This document shows positions 34,699 through 43,771 of a DNA stretch of 64,000 bases, one piece after another. Below the pieces are notes generated by a model. The model was not told the DNA's origin and ran no database searches. It worked only from the letters and a program-made list of their open reading frames with translations. Each line of letters begins with the position of its first letter. The stretch's first letter is position 1. Position numbers and translations under genes: made by a program. Source of the stretch: Pseudomonadales bacterium (lineage in GTDB: Bacteria > Pseudomonadota > Gammaproteobacteria > Pseudomonadales > Halieaceae); assembly GCA_024234675.1 (NCBI GenBank), contig JACKNU010000003.1, positions 208,815-272,814 on the forward strand, written 5' to 3'.

Positions 34699-35792
34699 TG
34701 TCCGCCAGGCTCTGTCGCAAGCGCCTGGGGCTGGGCGTGCTACTGCTGTGCGCCATGGCTTATGCCGCGCTAGCCCCCGCCGCCAGCATCGATGCCCTGC
34801 AGGCTGCAGGCGAGCTGGAGATAGACGCGTCCCTGACACCGCAGGCAGACATCGTCCCGGGCCAGAAATTGACCCTGACCCTGAAAATCGCCACTGATCG
34901 CTGGTTCAGCGGCGGCACTCGCATCAGTCTGCCCGAGGTGCCCGGGCTGGTTATTCTGCAAACAGAACAGTTCGCCAGCAACGCCAGCGAGCAACGGGGG
35001 GAGAGCAACTGGGTCATCCAGCGCTGGAACCTCGATATCTATCCCCAGCGCCCCGGCAATTTCAGCATACCGCCGGTGAAAGCGCGGCTGCGGGTGAACA
35101 CCGCCGACGGCGATGTAGAGGGGGTGCTGTCCAGTCCCGGGGTGCAATTCACGGTCGGGTTGCCCCCGGCCCTGGAAGGGGTCGAGCAATGGGTGGCGGC
35201 GCCCGCCTTCACGGTGGAGCAACAGTTTGATCGATCCCTGGAGGGGCTGCAGCCGGGGGATGCCTTTGAACGGGTGGTGACCTTCGAGGCCAGCGATGTC
35301 ATGGCCATGATGCTGCCCTCCCTGCCGCCGGAGGACAATCCCGGCCTGGCCGCCTACCCGGCCCCACCGGTTCTGGACGACAGCAACAACCGCGGCCAGG
35401 TCAGCGCCAGCCGCCGCGAACGGATCAGCTACGTGGTACAGGCAGAGGGCCGCTACCTGCTGCGGGCCCGGGATTTCCACTGGTGGGACACCACCCGGGA
35501 CGAGTTGCGGCTGGTATCGCTGCCGGCCGTGGAAATCACGGTGGGCAGTGGCGTCGCCGGTGAGGTCCCGGACGGCCCTTCCCTGCCCCGCCTGAGTCCG
35601 GGCCAATGGCTGGCACTGGCGGCCGGCCTGATCGGCCTGGGCTTGCTGCTGTGGCTGGGCTGGCGCTACCTGCCGCGCCTGCCGCCGGGGACAGTCTCCG
35701 CCCGGGTGACGGCGCTGCGACAAACGCTGCGCGAGCTGCGCAAACCGGCCCTGGCCGAGCGCCTCAACCCCGGAAGTAACGCTGGGGAATAA
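34698..35792 (+). CDS. BatD-like protein, short form
   Basis: The product has 364 residues from ATG 34698. A signal peptide (LGLGVLLLCAMAYAALAPAAS) is followed by beta-rich segments (LTLTLKIATDRWFSGGTRISLPEVPGLVILQ) and one membrane segment near residues 295-318 (WLALAAGLIGLGLLLWLGW). This is shorter than typical BatD (about 550). The order after the VWA/TPR gene and the Ig-like opening support the call. The last 29 bases overlap the end of the convergent gcvT gene. Confidence 0.78.
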   Translation: MSARLCRKRLGLGVLLLCAMAYAALAPAASIDALQAAGELEIDASLTPQADIVPGQKLTLTLKIATDRWFSGGTRISLPEVPGLVILQTEQFASNASEQRGESNWVIQRWNLDIYPQRPGNFSIPPVKARLRVNTADGDVEGVLSSPGVQFTVGLPPALEGVEQWVAAPAFTVEQQFDRSLEGLQPGDAFERVVTFEASDVMAMMLPSLPPEDNPGLAAYPAPPVLDDSNNRGQVSASRRERISYVVQAEGRYLLRARDFHWWDTTRDELRLVSLPAVEITVGSGVAGEVPDGPSLPRLSPGQWLALAAGLIGLGLLLWLGWRYLPRLPPGTVSARVTALRQTLRELRKPALAERLNPGSNAGE

Positions 35793-36873
35793 ACGGCATG
35801 GGGGTCACCGTGACCGGCACCAGCTTGCCCCGCACATCCACATTCAGTCCCGTGCCGGGCTCTCCCAGGCCACGCTCGATATAGGCCATGGCTATAGGGC
35901 CGCCGACGCTGGCGCCGTAGCAGGCCGAGCACACGCTGCCCACCTGCCGGCCCTGGGCATCCAGCACTGCCTGGCCGTCCCGCACCGGTCGCTTGCTCTC
36001 CACGGTCAGGCCCACCCGGCGCAGGGGACTGCCATCCTCCATTTTCTGGAAGATCACCCCGGCCCCCGGGAAGCCACCGGCGCGCTCCCCCCCGGGACGG
36101 CGGACCCGGCTGATGGACCAGAGCAGCCCGGCCTGGACCGGGTCTATATCCGCTGTCAGCTCATGGCCGTACAGGCACAGGCCCGCCTCCAGCCGCAGGG
36201 AGTCCCGCGCGCCCAGCCCGACCGGTTCCACCGCGTCGATGTCCAGCAGGCCGCGGGCCAGCGCTGGCGCCTGGGCGGCGGGCACGGAGATTTCGAAGCC
36301 GTCTTCCCCGGTGTAGCCGGAGCAGGTGATGTAGACCTGGACGCCATCCAGGGTGGCGGCGCAGCCCTGCATGAACACCAGCTCCGCCGCGGCGGGACAA
36401 AGCCTGCGCATCACCTCGCGGGCGGCGGGGCCCTGCAGGGCCAGCAGGGCCTGCCCGGCCAGCACCGTCAGCTGCTGGCCCTGCAGGTGAGACCGCAGGT
36501 GAGCGATGTCCCGCTCCTTGCAGCCGGCGTTGACCACCAGGAAAAAGCGCTGCTCATCCCAGCGGGTGATAATGAGATCGTCCAGCACGCCGCCCTGTTC
36601 GTTGGTGAACAGGGCATAGGTCTGGCGGTTGATCCCGAGGCCCTGGACATCCACGGGCACCAGTTGTTCCAGCATGGCGGCGGCGCCCTCGCCCTCGATC
36701 AGCACCTGCCCCATGTGGGAAACGTCGAACAGCCCCGCGGCAGCCCGGGTGTGCAGGTGCTCCCTGATAATGCCGCCGGGGTACTGTACCGGCATGTCGT
36801 AGCCGGCAAAGGGGACCATTTTGGCGCCCAGTTCCCGGTGCAGTGCATCCAGAGGGGTGGTCAGCAGGGTCAC
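35764..36873 (-). CDS. gcvT: Aminomethyltransferase (glycine cleavage T protein)
   Basis: The product has 369 residues, normal length. The opening MTLLTTPLDALHRELGAKMVPFAGYDMPVQYPGGIIREHLHTR and GLFDVSHMGQVLIEG are diagnostic; the folate-site region is GYTGEDGFEISVP and the C-terminal barrel has GQAVLDAQGRQVGSVCS. It transfers the aminomethyl-lipoyl intermediate to tetrahydrofolate, releasing ammonia. gcvH and gcvP are not adjacent here, unlike many relatives. The stop lies 29 bases inside the convergent BatD gene. No terminator was seen between them. Confidence 0.95.
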   Translation of the reverse strand: MTLLTTPLDALHRELGAKMVPFAGYDMPVQYPGGIIREHLHTRAAAGLFDVSHMGQVLIEGEGAAAMLEQLVPVDVQGLGINRQTYALFTNEQGGVLDDLIITRWDEQRFFLVVNAGCKERDIAHLRSHLQGQQLTVLAGQALLALQGPAAREVMRRLCPAAAELVFMQGCAATLDGVQVYITCSGYTGEDGFEISVPAAQAPALARGLLDIDAVEPVGLGARDSLRLEAGLCLYGHELTADIDPVQAGLLWSISRVRRPGGERAGGFPGAGVIFQKMEDGSPLRRVGLTVESKRPVRDGQAVLDAQGRQVGSVCSACYGASVGGPIAMAYIERGLGEPGTGLNVDVRGKLVPVTVTPMPFIPQRYFRG

Positions 36874-37039
36874 GGCGCGCTCCTTGGTCGTTCGGGTCGA
36901 TGTCGGCGAGGCGTCACTCTAACCAGAGCCCACCAGCGGCGCAAGGCAGGGGCATGACAGGCGGGGGCATGACACCCGCCCGCCGGGCGAGGATAATGGC
37001 CGCGCCGGCATAAGCCAGGCCAGTAACCGGGATCGCTAC

Positions 37040-37558
37040 ATGCCAAGCAAAACCATCAGCCTCATCGGCATGCCGGGGGCAGGCAAAAGCTCCATAGGAG
37101 TCATCCTGGCGAAACGCTGCGGCCTGCGTTTCGTCGATACCGACCTGGACCTGCAGGTGCGCGCGGGGGCCACCCTGCAGGAAATCCTCGAGCGGGACGG
37201 TTTCCGGCGACTGCGGCAACTCGAACACGAGGTGCTGCTGGCAATCGATCTGGAGGGGGCCGTGATCGCCACCGGCGGCAGCGTGGTGTACAGCGCCGAT
37301 GCCATGCGGCGACTCAGGGCCGCCGGCCCGGTGGCCTACCTGCGGGCCGACCTTGCCACCCTGCAAAAGCGCGTCGCCGCCGCTCCACCCCGGGGGATCG
37401 CCTGTGATCCCGAGCTGGGCTACGCCGCTGTGTTCGCCGAGCGCACGCCGCTGTACCAACGCTATGCGGATATCACGGTGGATGCCGACCGGGGTGATGC
37501 CGAGACCGTGGCATCCCGCCTGCAGGAATTACTGCAGGCGGCCGAATTTCCCGCCTGA
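37040..37558 (+). CDS. Shikimate kinase-family protein (divergent)
   Basis: The product has 172 residues. Walker A is GMPGAGKSS and DTDLDLQ provides the shikimate/metal aspartates; FRRLRQLEHEVL and ERTPLYQRYADITVD match the family. Two usual motifs differ: the substrate-binding GGG reads ATGGSVV, and the lid RPLL is replaced by PRGIACD. It is not next to aroB, the usual operon partner. It may be a second shikimate kinase or a kinase for another small substrate. Confidence 0.78.
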   Translation: MPSKTISLIGMPGAGKSSIGVILAKRCGLRFVDTDLDLQVRAGATLQEILERDGFRRLRQLEHEVLLAIDLEGAVIATGGSVVYSADAMRRLRAAGPVAYLRADLATLQKRVAAAPPRGIACDPELGYAAVFAERTPLYQRYADITVDADRGDAETVASRLQELLQAAEFPA

Positions 37559-37909
37559 CGGACGTGTCCGGACGCGTCCAGCCAACTGGCGGCCTGCGTG
37601 GCCACCCGGCGAAACCCCCGCCATGACAGGCTTGCGGGTGTTGGCACAGGTATTGCCTTATAGACAGGGGGGAGCGGCCCGCCGGTGCGACGCAACGACC
37701 ACGGATGGTCGGGACAGGGATGTAGCCAGCACCGGGGGATGCCAGGGAAGGCAGCGGGCCGCCCCGCTTTTCCCGGGTTTGGGTTGCGGGGAAAAACCCT
37801 ATATAAAGCAATGCTTTGTAAGAAATTACACAAAAAAAAGATTTACAGCCACCCAACCCTGAGTGATATTGCCGCGAAATGGCCCAGGCAAATCATCGGG
37901 AGGTGATTT
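37559..37909. other. Intergenic region upstream of the PA3496-family gene
   Basis: No gene was recognised in these 351 bases. Two short inverted repeats occur: AAAGCA-A-TGCTTT around 37805-37817 and TGTAA-GAAA-TTACA at 37817-37830. The sequence becomes AT-rich near the gene (CTATATAAAGC, then a run of A at 37832-37839), as expected for a promoter, but no confident -35/-10 pair was assigned. GGAGGTGATTT precedes the ATG at 37910. Confidence 0.5.
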
Positions 37910-38131
37910 ATGGCAGAGCGCAACCAGGATAGCACTTCAACAGAAGAGCTGGACGATTTCTTCGAGCCGGTGCTCGGGGATATATCCGACGATGACATGC
38001 AGGAACTGCTGCCCGTCTCTACGGAGAAGCAGCGCCTCGCAGCCAAGCGGCGCCGTGCGGAACAGCGCCTGGAAGAGCGCCGCCTGCGCGATGAACTTGG
38101 CTACTACGACCTGAGTCTGGACGACTACTGA
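37910..38131 (+). CDS. PA3496-family small protein (putative envelope integrity)
   Basis: The product has 73 residues, acidic at the N-terminus (EELDDFFEPVLGDISDDDMQELL) with a highly basic helix in the middle (KQRLAAKRRRAEQRLEERRLRDELG) and an acidic tail (YYDLSLDDY). This layout matches the PA3496 family annotated as putative envelope integrity protein in Pseudomonas and relatives. Its function is not demonstrated from sequence. A strong GGAGG site 8 bases upstream supports expression. Confidence 0.72.
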   Translation: MAERNQDSTSTEELDDFFEPVLGDISDDDMQELLPVSTEKQRLAAKRRRAEQRLEERRLRDELGYYDLSLDDY

Positions 38132-38213
38132 GACCAGGCCCCTGCCGCGGTGGGAAAAACCGCGGCAATCCGCTACATTGCTGCAACACCAATCGACTGC
38201 GGAGGTCGACCTG

Positions 38214-40118
38214 TTGCAACGCCCCGTTTGGCTTCTCAGCATGGACTCAGAGCAGTTCAATGCGCCGCCCACCACCACCGCTTCCCTGACAGCCTATTTT
38301 CGCAAGTACGGTCGCAGCGCTGACGCCACCGACATCCGGCTGGTCCACTTTCATTGCGGGGACGACATCGATGCCTGGCTGGCGAACTGGCAGGACAGCG
38401 AACTGCCGAGGGCCAGGCAAGCCGTAGCCGCGGGCCTGGCGCCCGTGGCGGGTTTCAGCGTCTATACCTGGAACGCGGCAGAGTTCCTGTCGCTGGCAAG
38501 GCAGCTCAAGCAACGACTGCCGGAATTGCTGGTAATAGCCGGGGGACCGCACGTACAGCAGGCGGGCGACTACCTCGGGGTCGATCCCATCGATGTGGTG
38601 TTCCTGGGGGAGGCGGAAGAGAGCTTCCAGGAGTTTCTGGACTGCGGGGATCGCGATGAGTGGGCCGCGGTGAATGGCCTGGCCTACCTGGAGGGCGGCA
38701 GGCAGGTCACCACGGCGCCCCGGGCCCGCTGCCAGGACCTGGACCGCTTTCCATCGCCGCTGGACGCACTGCAACTCACCGATCCCCGGGGGCGTCCGCT
38801 GTACGACTCCATCGCCTATGAAACCAGTCGCGGCTGTCCCTTCACATGCGCCTTCTGCGAGTGGGGCACCGGGGCGATCGGCAGCAAGATGTACCAGTGG
38901 TCGCTGGAGCGGGTGCGCGCCGATTGGGAGGCGATCGCGGCGGCCGGCATCAAGAACATCTGGCTGGCCGATTCCAACTTCGGGGCCCTGAAACAGGACG
39001 GCGACAAGGCGCGCTTCATCGTCGACCTGAAGCGGCGCACCGGCCTGCCGCTGTCCTTTGCCACCTCCTGGTCCAAGAAGCACAGCCGGCAGGTACAGGA
39101 AATCGTGCTGCTGTTGCACCAGAATCGCCTGTTGCCGCACTACCAGCTGGCGCTGCAGACCCTCACCCCCGAGGCGCTGCGCCTGAGCAACCGGCAGAAC
39201 ATGAGCTCGAATGAATACCAGCCCATCGCCAAGTCCATGGCAGAACAGGGCGTACCCATAGCGGCGGAGCTGATCTGGGGCCTGCCGGGGGATAACCTGG
39301 CGGATTTCGAACGCAACCTGGACCGGTTGCTGGCGACCTTCCCCAACATCAATATCTTCGGCTATACCCTGCTGCCGGGGACCGAGTTTCACGCGCGCCG
39401 GGAGGAGTACCGCATCGAAGCCATTCCGGTGGCGGGCTACGGCAAGGCCAGGGGCGAGTACGTGGTGGGCTGCCACAGTTTCAGCCGGGACGAGGGCGAG
39501 GAGGGCTACTTCCTGATCAGTGCCCATATCCTGCTGGTACACGGCCATATCATGCCCCTGACGACCAGGCTGCTGGCACTGCGCCAGGCGGTACCCGTGT
39601 CCCCGCTGCTCAGGGCCGTGCTGCGAGCCCTGCTGGAGCAGCTCGCCCAGGATTTACCCGACCTGGATGGCGCCGACCGGATGGCGGTCTACGAGCAGCG
39701 CGATCGCATCTACCTGGCGGCACTGAGCCGGCGCGAGCAGTTCTACAAGACTGCGGCCGAGGTGCTGGAGCAGCACTGCCGAGACCACGACCAGGACCCG
39801 CGGGAAGCCCTGCAGGCCCTGCAAATCGACGCCGCGCTGTGTCCCCGCGAAGGTGGTGAGGTAACCCTGCAGGAGCAGTTCGGTTTCGACGCCGTGGGCC
39901 TGCACCGGGCCCTGGCCTCCATGGAACTGCCGCCGCCCGCCCCGTTGGGCGACCGCCCCTGCCTGCTGGACATCTTCCACCCCGGGGGTGTCGGCGACAT
40001 CCTGCTGGGCGCGGATGGCGGCAGCTGGCTCTCCGGCAGCATCGTCAATCCCGCACCGACAGCCGGAGAGCCGGCAACGGAAATAGTTTCAGAGGCTGTT
40101 GATCTCGCGCTAGCATAG
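38214..40118 (+). CDS. Cobalamin-binding-domain radical SAM protein
   Basis: The product has 634 residues from TTG 38214, chosen because GGAGG (38201-38205) lies 8 bases upstream. The N-terminal part (about 1-170) has a B12-binding-like fold with LVIAGGPHVQQ and VDVVFLGEAEESF-type strands. The radical SAM domain starts near residue 200 with the cluster motif SRGCPFTCAFCEWG (CxxxCxxC) and continues to GLPGDNLADFERNLDRLL. The C-terminal about 200 residues are helical and unassigned. Members perform methylations or other radical chemistry on diverse substrates. It is followed by a tiny zinc-ribbon gene. The substrate is unknown. Confidence 0.88.
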   Translation: MQRPVWLLSMDSEQFNAPPTTTASLTAYFRKYGRSADATDIRLVHFHCGDDIDAWLANWQDSELPRARQAVAAGLAPVAGFSVYTWNAAEFLSLARQLKQRLPELLVIAGGPHVQQAGDYLGVDPIDVVFLGEAEESFQEFLDCGDRDEWAAVNGLAYLEGGRQVTTAPRARCQDLDRFPSPLDALQLTDPRGRPLYDSIAYETSRGCPFTCAFCEWGTGAIGSKMYQWSLERVRADWEAIAAAGIKNIWLADSNFGALKQDGDKARFIVDLKRRTGLPLSFATSWSKKHSRQVQEIVLLLHQNRLLPHYQLALQTLTPEALRLSNRQNMSSNEYQPIAKSMAEQGVPIAAELIWGLPGDNLADFERNLDRLLATFPNINIFGYTLLPGTEFHARREEYRIEAIPVAGYGKARGEYVVGCHSFSRDEGEEGYFLISAHILLVHGHIMPLTTRLLALRQAVPVSPLLRAVLRALLEQLAQDLPDLDGADRMAVYEQRDRIYLAALSRREQFYKTAAEVLEQHCRDHDQDPREALQALQIDAALCPREGGEVTLQEQFGFDAVGLHRALASMELPPPAPLGDRPCLLDIFHPGGVGDILLGADGGSWLSGSIVNPAPTAGEPATEIVSEAVDLALA

Positions 40119-40149
40119 GCGCGGTAGAGCAAAGCGACGAGGACGTGCC

Positions 40150-40356
40150 ATGCCAGAGATAAAGCGCGAGGTGAGGCCGGTAGAGGTCAATTATCTGTGC
40201 GACGCCTGCGGCCAGGGAATGATGGTGGGCGCGGGCGCTATGGATCCCGAGACGGGCGATATCGAGCATCGCTGCCTGATTTGCGATCGGCGGCAGAGGT
40301 TCAAATGGCGGGAGTATCCGCGCATCGATCACATAGGGCTGGACGAGTCGATCTGA
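40150..40356 (+). CDS. Small zinc-ribbon protein
   Basis: The product has 68 residues with two paired cysteine motifs, LCDACG and RCLICD, forming a probable zinc ribbon; the N-terminus is EIKREVRPVEVNY. ATG 40150 is 31 bases after the radical SAM stop, so the two may be cotranscribed. Function is unknown. Its last 28 bases overlap the convergent mtnA gene. Confidence 0.7.
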   Translation: MPEIKREVRPVEVNYLCDACGQGMMVGAGAMDPETGDIEHRCLICDRRQRFKWREYPRIDHIGLDESI

Positions 40357-41420
40357 CGCCGCAGGCGGGCCAGCCCCTGCTCGCTGGCCTCGCTGATACC
40401 GTGCTCGGTCACCAGGGCTGTCACCAGGGCAGCGGGGGTAATATCGAAAGCGGGGTTGAGCGCCCGGCTACCCGCCGGACCCAGCCGCACCGCGCTGTGT
40501 CGCTCGCTGCTGTCGAAGCCGCTCATGGTCAGCACTTCCTCACCGGAACGCTCCTCTATAGGGATATGACCCCCATCGGGACAGCCCCAGTCGATGGTAG
40601 ACTCGGGCAAGGCCACATAAAAGGGTACCCCGTTGGCGGCGGCGGCCAGGGCCTTGAGGTAGGTGCCCACCTTGTTGCACACATCCCCGTTGGCGGCGGT
40701 GCGATCGCTGCCCACCAGCACGCAATCCACCGCGCCCGCGCGCAGCAATTGGCCGCAGCTATTGTCAGCCACCAGGGTATAGGGCACACCGGCGCGCTGT
40801 AGTTCCCAGGCCGTCAGGCTGGCGCCCTGGTTGCGCGGACGCGTCTCGGATACCCACACGTGCACCGGCATACCGGCCCGCTGAGCCTTGTAGACCGGTG
40901 CCAGCGCCGTGCCCCACTCGATGGTCGCCAGCCAGCCGGCGTTGCAGTGGGTCATGACCTGCAGTGGGCCCTGCGTTGGCAGCGCCCGCAGCAGCTCCAG
41001 GCCGTGCTCGCCGATGCGGGCACAGTGGCGGATGTCCTGTGCACGCAATTCCAGAGCCCGCTGCAGGGCGCGGCCGGCACGGGCGCCCTGCTCAAGCCCG
41101 GCCACCGCCTGCCGCACCTGTTGCAGTGCCCAGCCCAGGTTGACCGCCGTAGGCCGGGTTTGCAGCAGGGCCGCCACGGCGGCCTCGAGGTTCTGGTCAG
41201 AGGCGTCGCGGGCCAGTTCCAGGGCCAGGCCGAAAGCCGCCGTGATACCTATCAGCGGGGCGCCTCGCACCTGCATTGAACTGATGGCATGGCAAAAAGA
41301 CTGCAGGGTCTCCAGGGGCTGCCATTGCAGCCGGTGCGGCAACAGGGTCTGGTCAATAACCTCGACCCGCGCCAGTACCGGGTCCCAACGCAGGCTGGTC
41401 AGGGTAGCGGATGTCTGCAC
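40329..41420 (-). CDS. mtnA: S-methyl-5-thioribose-1-phosphate isomerase
   Basis: The product has 363 residues from GTG 41420, 8 bases after the upstream stop; a longer ATG start would overlap that gene. Motifs are SSMQVRGAPLIGITAAFGLALE (phosphate loop region), VMTHCNAGWLAT (catalytic Cys), LVGSDRTAANGDVCNKVGTYLKALAA (catalytic Asp) and PFYVALPESTIDW. The enzyme converts MTR-1-P to MTRu-1-P in methionine salvage. Other mtn genes are not in the window. It appears cotranscribed with the membrane protein and glutamine synthetase-family genes upstream. Confidence 0.95.
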   Translation of the reverse strand: MQTSATLTSLRWDPVLARVEVIDQTLLPHRLQWQPLETLQSFCHAISSMQVRGAPLIGITAAFGLALELARDASDQNLEAAVAALLQTRPTAVNLGWALQQVRQAVAGLEQGARAGRALQRALELRAQDIRHCARIGEHGLELLRALPTQGPLQVMTHCNAGWLATIEWGTALAPVYKAQRAGMPVHVWVSETRPRNQGASLTAWELQRAGVPYTLVADNSCGQLLRAGAVDCVLVGSDRTAANGDVCNKVGTYLKALAAAANGVPFYVALPESTIDWGCPDGGHIPIEERSGEEVLTMSGFDSSERHSAVRLGPAGSRALNPAFDITPAALVTALVTEHGISEASEQGLARLRRQIDSSSPM

Positions 41421-41428
41421 CGGTGCGC

Positions 41429-42277
41429 TCAGGCGGGGTCCGCCAGTTCCGGGTCGGTGGTATGCTGCCACTCAAACACGTTCAGCTCGATGAATATAAA
41501 GGCGAACAACCACAGGGCGGCATCCCAGAAGTCGAGAAAATCTCCGGCGAATCCCCAGTAGATGGCACAGGCGAACAGCACCGCGTAAAGCAGGAATTTG
41601 ATGATCTTGGTGGCGTCCATGACCCGCTCGGAGAGATCCCCGCGCAATTGCAGGCGCACCTCGACCTCGAGCACGATGACCACCAGGATCCAGTCCGCGG
41701 CATTGATGACGTCTACCCAGGCCAGCCACTGGGCCGCGCGCAGCGTCTCTCCGTCGGCGAGGATGCCGAAGTCGGCTATGGTGTAGAGCTGGCTGCCCAC
41801 CGCGACGCAATTGCCGCTGTCCAGGGGCAGGTACTCATCCAGGTCCATCAACAGCGAGTAGCCGGACTCCACCAGGGTGCAGGCGTCGGTGACCGCCAGC
41901 GGCGTCACCTGGTAAAGGGTGACCAGTTCATCGTAGTAACCCGTGAAAGCATAGCCCAGGGCCAGGTAGCACAGGCCGCGCAGGCCGTGCAGCACCCATT
42001 TGAGCCCACCGCGCAACTTGTTGTCGTCCAGCACCGAGGTTTCCAGCTCGAACATCAGCAGCAGTATCACCCAGGCCGCGGTGTCTATGGTGGCGGAAAA
42101 TGCCTGGATAAGCTGTCCCGGCTGGATGCCGTCGGCAAAGGTATAGGTGAGCGCCAGCAGTTCTTCCTGCAGGAAGAGATAGACGTTCAGGCTCAGCAGC
42201 GCGTAGACGAGGTACTTGGCAGCAGTGAAGATTCGAAACCGGGTAGCGCTGCCGAGATAGTGATTAGCCTGCTGCAT
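41429..42277 (-). CDS. Polytopic membrane protein of unknown function
   Basis: The product has 282 residues with about five to six membrane segments (for example FTAAKYLVYALLSLNVYLFL, TAAWVILLLMFELE, GLCYLALGYAFTGYY, ADWILVVIVLEVEVRL, IIKFLLYAVLFACAIYWGFAG and AALWLFAFIFIELNVFEW). A periplasmic or cytoplasmic loop holds two cysteines (DACTLVESGY and SGNCVAVGS) that could form a disulfide. Internal similarity between the two halves (LLLMFELETSVL versus VIVLEVEVRLQL) suggests a duplicated unit. It is not recognised as a characterised family. It is between the glutamine synthetase-family gene (18 bases) and mtnA (8 bases). Confidence 0.7.
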   Translation of the reverse strand: MQQANHYLGSATRFRIFTAAKYLVYALLSLNVYLFLQEELLALTYTFADGIQPGQLIQAFSATIDTAAWVILLLMFELETSVLDDNKLRGGLKWVLHGLRGLCYLALGYAFTGYYDELVTLYQVTPLAVTDACTLVESGYSLLMDLDEYLPLDSGNCVAVGSQLYTIADFGILADGETLRAAQWLAWVDVINAADWILVVIVLEVEVRLQLRGDLSERVMDATKIIKFLLYAVLFACAIYWGFAGDFLDFWDAALWLFAFIFIELNVFEWQHTTDPELADPA

Positions 42278-42295
42278 ACCCGGTCGACCGTCCGA

Positions 42296-43645
42296 TCAAA
42301 CCTGTAGCAACAGGTGTTCGCGCTCCCAGGAACTGATGACCTGGTTGAACTCCTCGAACTCGTCGAGCTTCACAGCGGCATAGGCGCGCAGGAACAACTC
42401 ACCGAACACCTCCTGAATCTCGGGCGAATCGTGCAGATGGCGCAGGCCCTCCTCCAGGGTGCGAGCTACCTCGACTTCTTCCTCGTTGGCCGTGCCCTGG
42501 TGGGGCTCGGTGGGAGTCAGCTTGCCTTTCATGCCGAGATAACCACTGGCGAGGGTGGCGGCAAACGCGAGGTAGGGGTTTACATCCGCGCCCGGGAAAC
42601 GGTTTTCGATGCGGGTTGCCGGGCCGTCGCTTTGCGGCATGCGGAACGCGGTGGTGCGATTGTCTACCCCCCAGTTCAGGTTGATGGGGGCGGCGATCTC
42701 CGGGGCCAGGCGTCGATAGGAATTGACGTTCGGGGCATACAGGCTGATGAGCTCGGGCGTATAGCGCTGCAGGCCCGCTACGTAGTGCAGGAACAGGTCG
42801 GAATAGCCGCCCTTGGGCCTGGCAAACACGTTCTTGCCCGTCTTCATATCCACCAGGCTCTGGTGGATATGCATGGCACTGCCGGGCTCCGCCTTCATGG
42901 GCTTGGCCATGAAGGTTGCATACATGCCGTGCTTGTAGGCGGTCTCGCGAACGGTGCGCTTGAAAGTAAACACCTGGTCCGCCAGGCTCAGCGCATCGCC
43001 GTGGAGGAAGTTGATCTCCATCTGGGCAGCACCGCTCTCGTGAATGAGGGTGTCTACCTGCAACTCCTGGGCATCGGCGTAACGGTACATGTCCTCGACG
43101 AAGTCCTCGAATTCCGCCACTGCATCGATGCTGTAGGACAGGCGCGACGACTCCGCGCGACCGGAGCGGCCCTGGGGCGGCGCCAGCTCGTAGTCGGGAT
43201 CGAGGTTCTTGCCCACCAGGTAGAATTCCACTTCCGGCGCGACTACCGGCCGCAGGCCGTCTGCCTCGAACAGTTCCAGCACCTTGCGCAGGATGTTGCG
43301 AGTGGCCAGGGGGTGCGGCCTGCCGTCCATGGTGTAGCAGTCGTGAATGATCTGGGCGGTGGGTTCGCGCGCCCAGGGGACCACGCGCATGGTGTTCGCG
43401 TCGGGCAGGAGAATCATGTCGGCATCCGTCGGCTCGACGAAATCCCAGTGCTGGTCGGAATACTCGCCGGTAACGCTCTGGATCATGATGCTTTCGGGAA
43501 GGCGGGGATGCCCCCTGCTGAGGAACTGGTTGGCCGGAATGAACTTGCCGCGCGCATTGCCCGTCATATCGGGAACCAGGCACTCCACTTCGGAAATCTT
43601 GTGCCGTTTCAGCCATTCCTTTATGGCTTTGGTATCCGATTCCAT
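42296..43645 (-). CDS. puuA: Glutamine synthetase family, probable gamma-glutamylputrescine synthetase
   Basis: The product has 449 residues from ATG 43645 (MESDTKAIKEWLKRHKISEVE). The catalytic domain has FMAKPMKAEPGSAMHIHQSLVD, PNVNSYRRLAPEIAAPINLNWGVDNRTTAFRMP and RIENRFPGADVNPYLAFAATLASG. The PNxxSYxR and NRxxxxR pattern and length fit PuuA-type ligases, which join glutamate to putrescine, rather than GlnA. The divergent neighbour is a DadA/PuuB-like oxidoreductase, supporting the polyamine catabolism role. About 126 bases lie between the two starts. Confidence 0.85.
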   Translation of the reverse strand: MESDTKAIKEWLKRHKISEVECLVPDMTGNARGKFIPANQFLSRGHPRLPESIMIQSVTGEYSDQHWDFVEPTDADMILLPDANTMRVVPWAREPTAQIIHDCYTMDGRPHPLATRNILRKVLELFEADGLRPVVAPEVEFYLVGKNLDPDYELAPPQGRSGRAESSRLSYSIDAVAEFEDFVEDMYRYADAQELQVDTLIHESGAAQMEINFLHGDALSLADQVFTFKRTVRETAYKHGMYATFMAKPMKAEPGSAMHIHQSLVDMKTGKNVFARPKGGYSDLFLHYVAGLQRYTPELISLYAPNVNSYRRLAPEIAAPINLNWGVDNRTTAFRMPQSDGPATRIENRFPGADVNPYLAFAATLASGYLGMKGKLTPTEPHQGTANEEEVEVARTLEEGLRHLHDSPEIQEVFGELFLRAYAAVKLDEFEEFNQVISSWEREHLLLQV

Positions 43646-43771
43646 ACGTCTCTCTGGTAGCCTAAAGTGCCCAGTATCGCAGCAGACTGAATAAAGCTTC
43701 AAGGCTTTTCCCCGGCCCCTAACCCTAACGTGTTATCCCCGCGCGGGAGACCAAACAGTTATAGTTATCCC

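Noticed and set aside
32908..34839. A 643-residue open frame on the minus strand
   Set aside because: It is antisense to the VWA and VWA/TPR genes, which have proper MIDAS motifs and operon overlaps.
37817..37830. HexR-like operator TGTAA-N4-TTACA
   Set aside because: The spacing is one base short of the HexR pattern I know and there are no sugar genes nearby; kept only as an unassigned inverted repeat.
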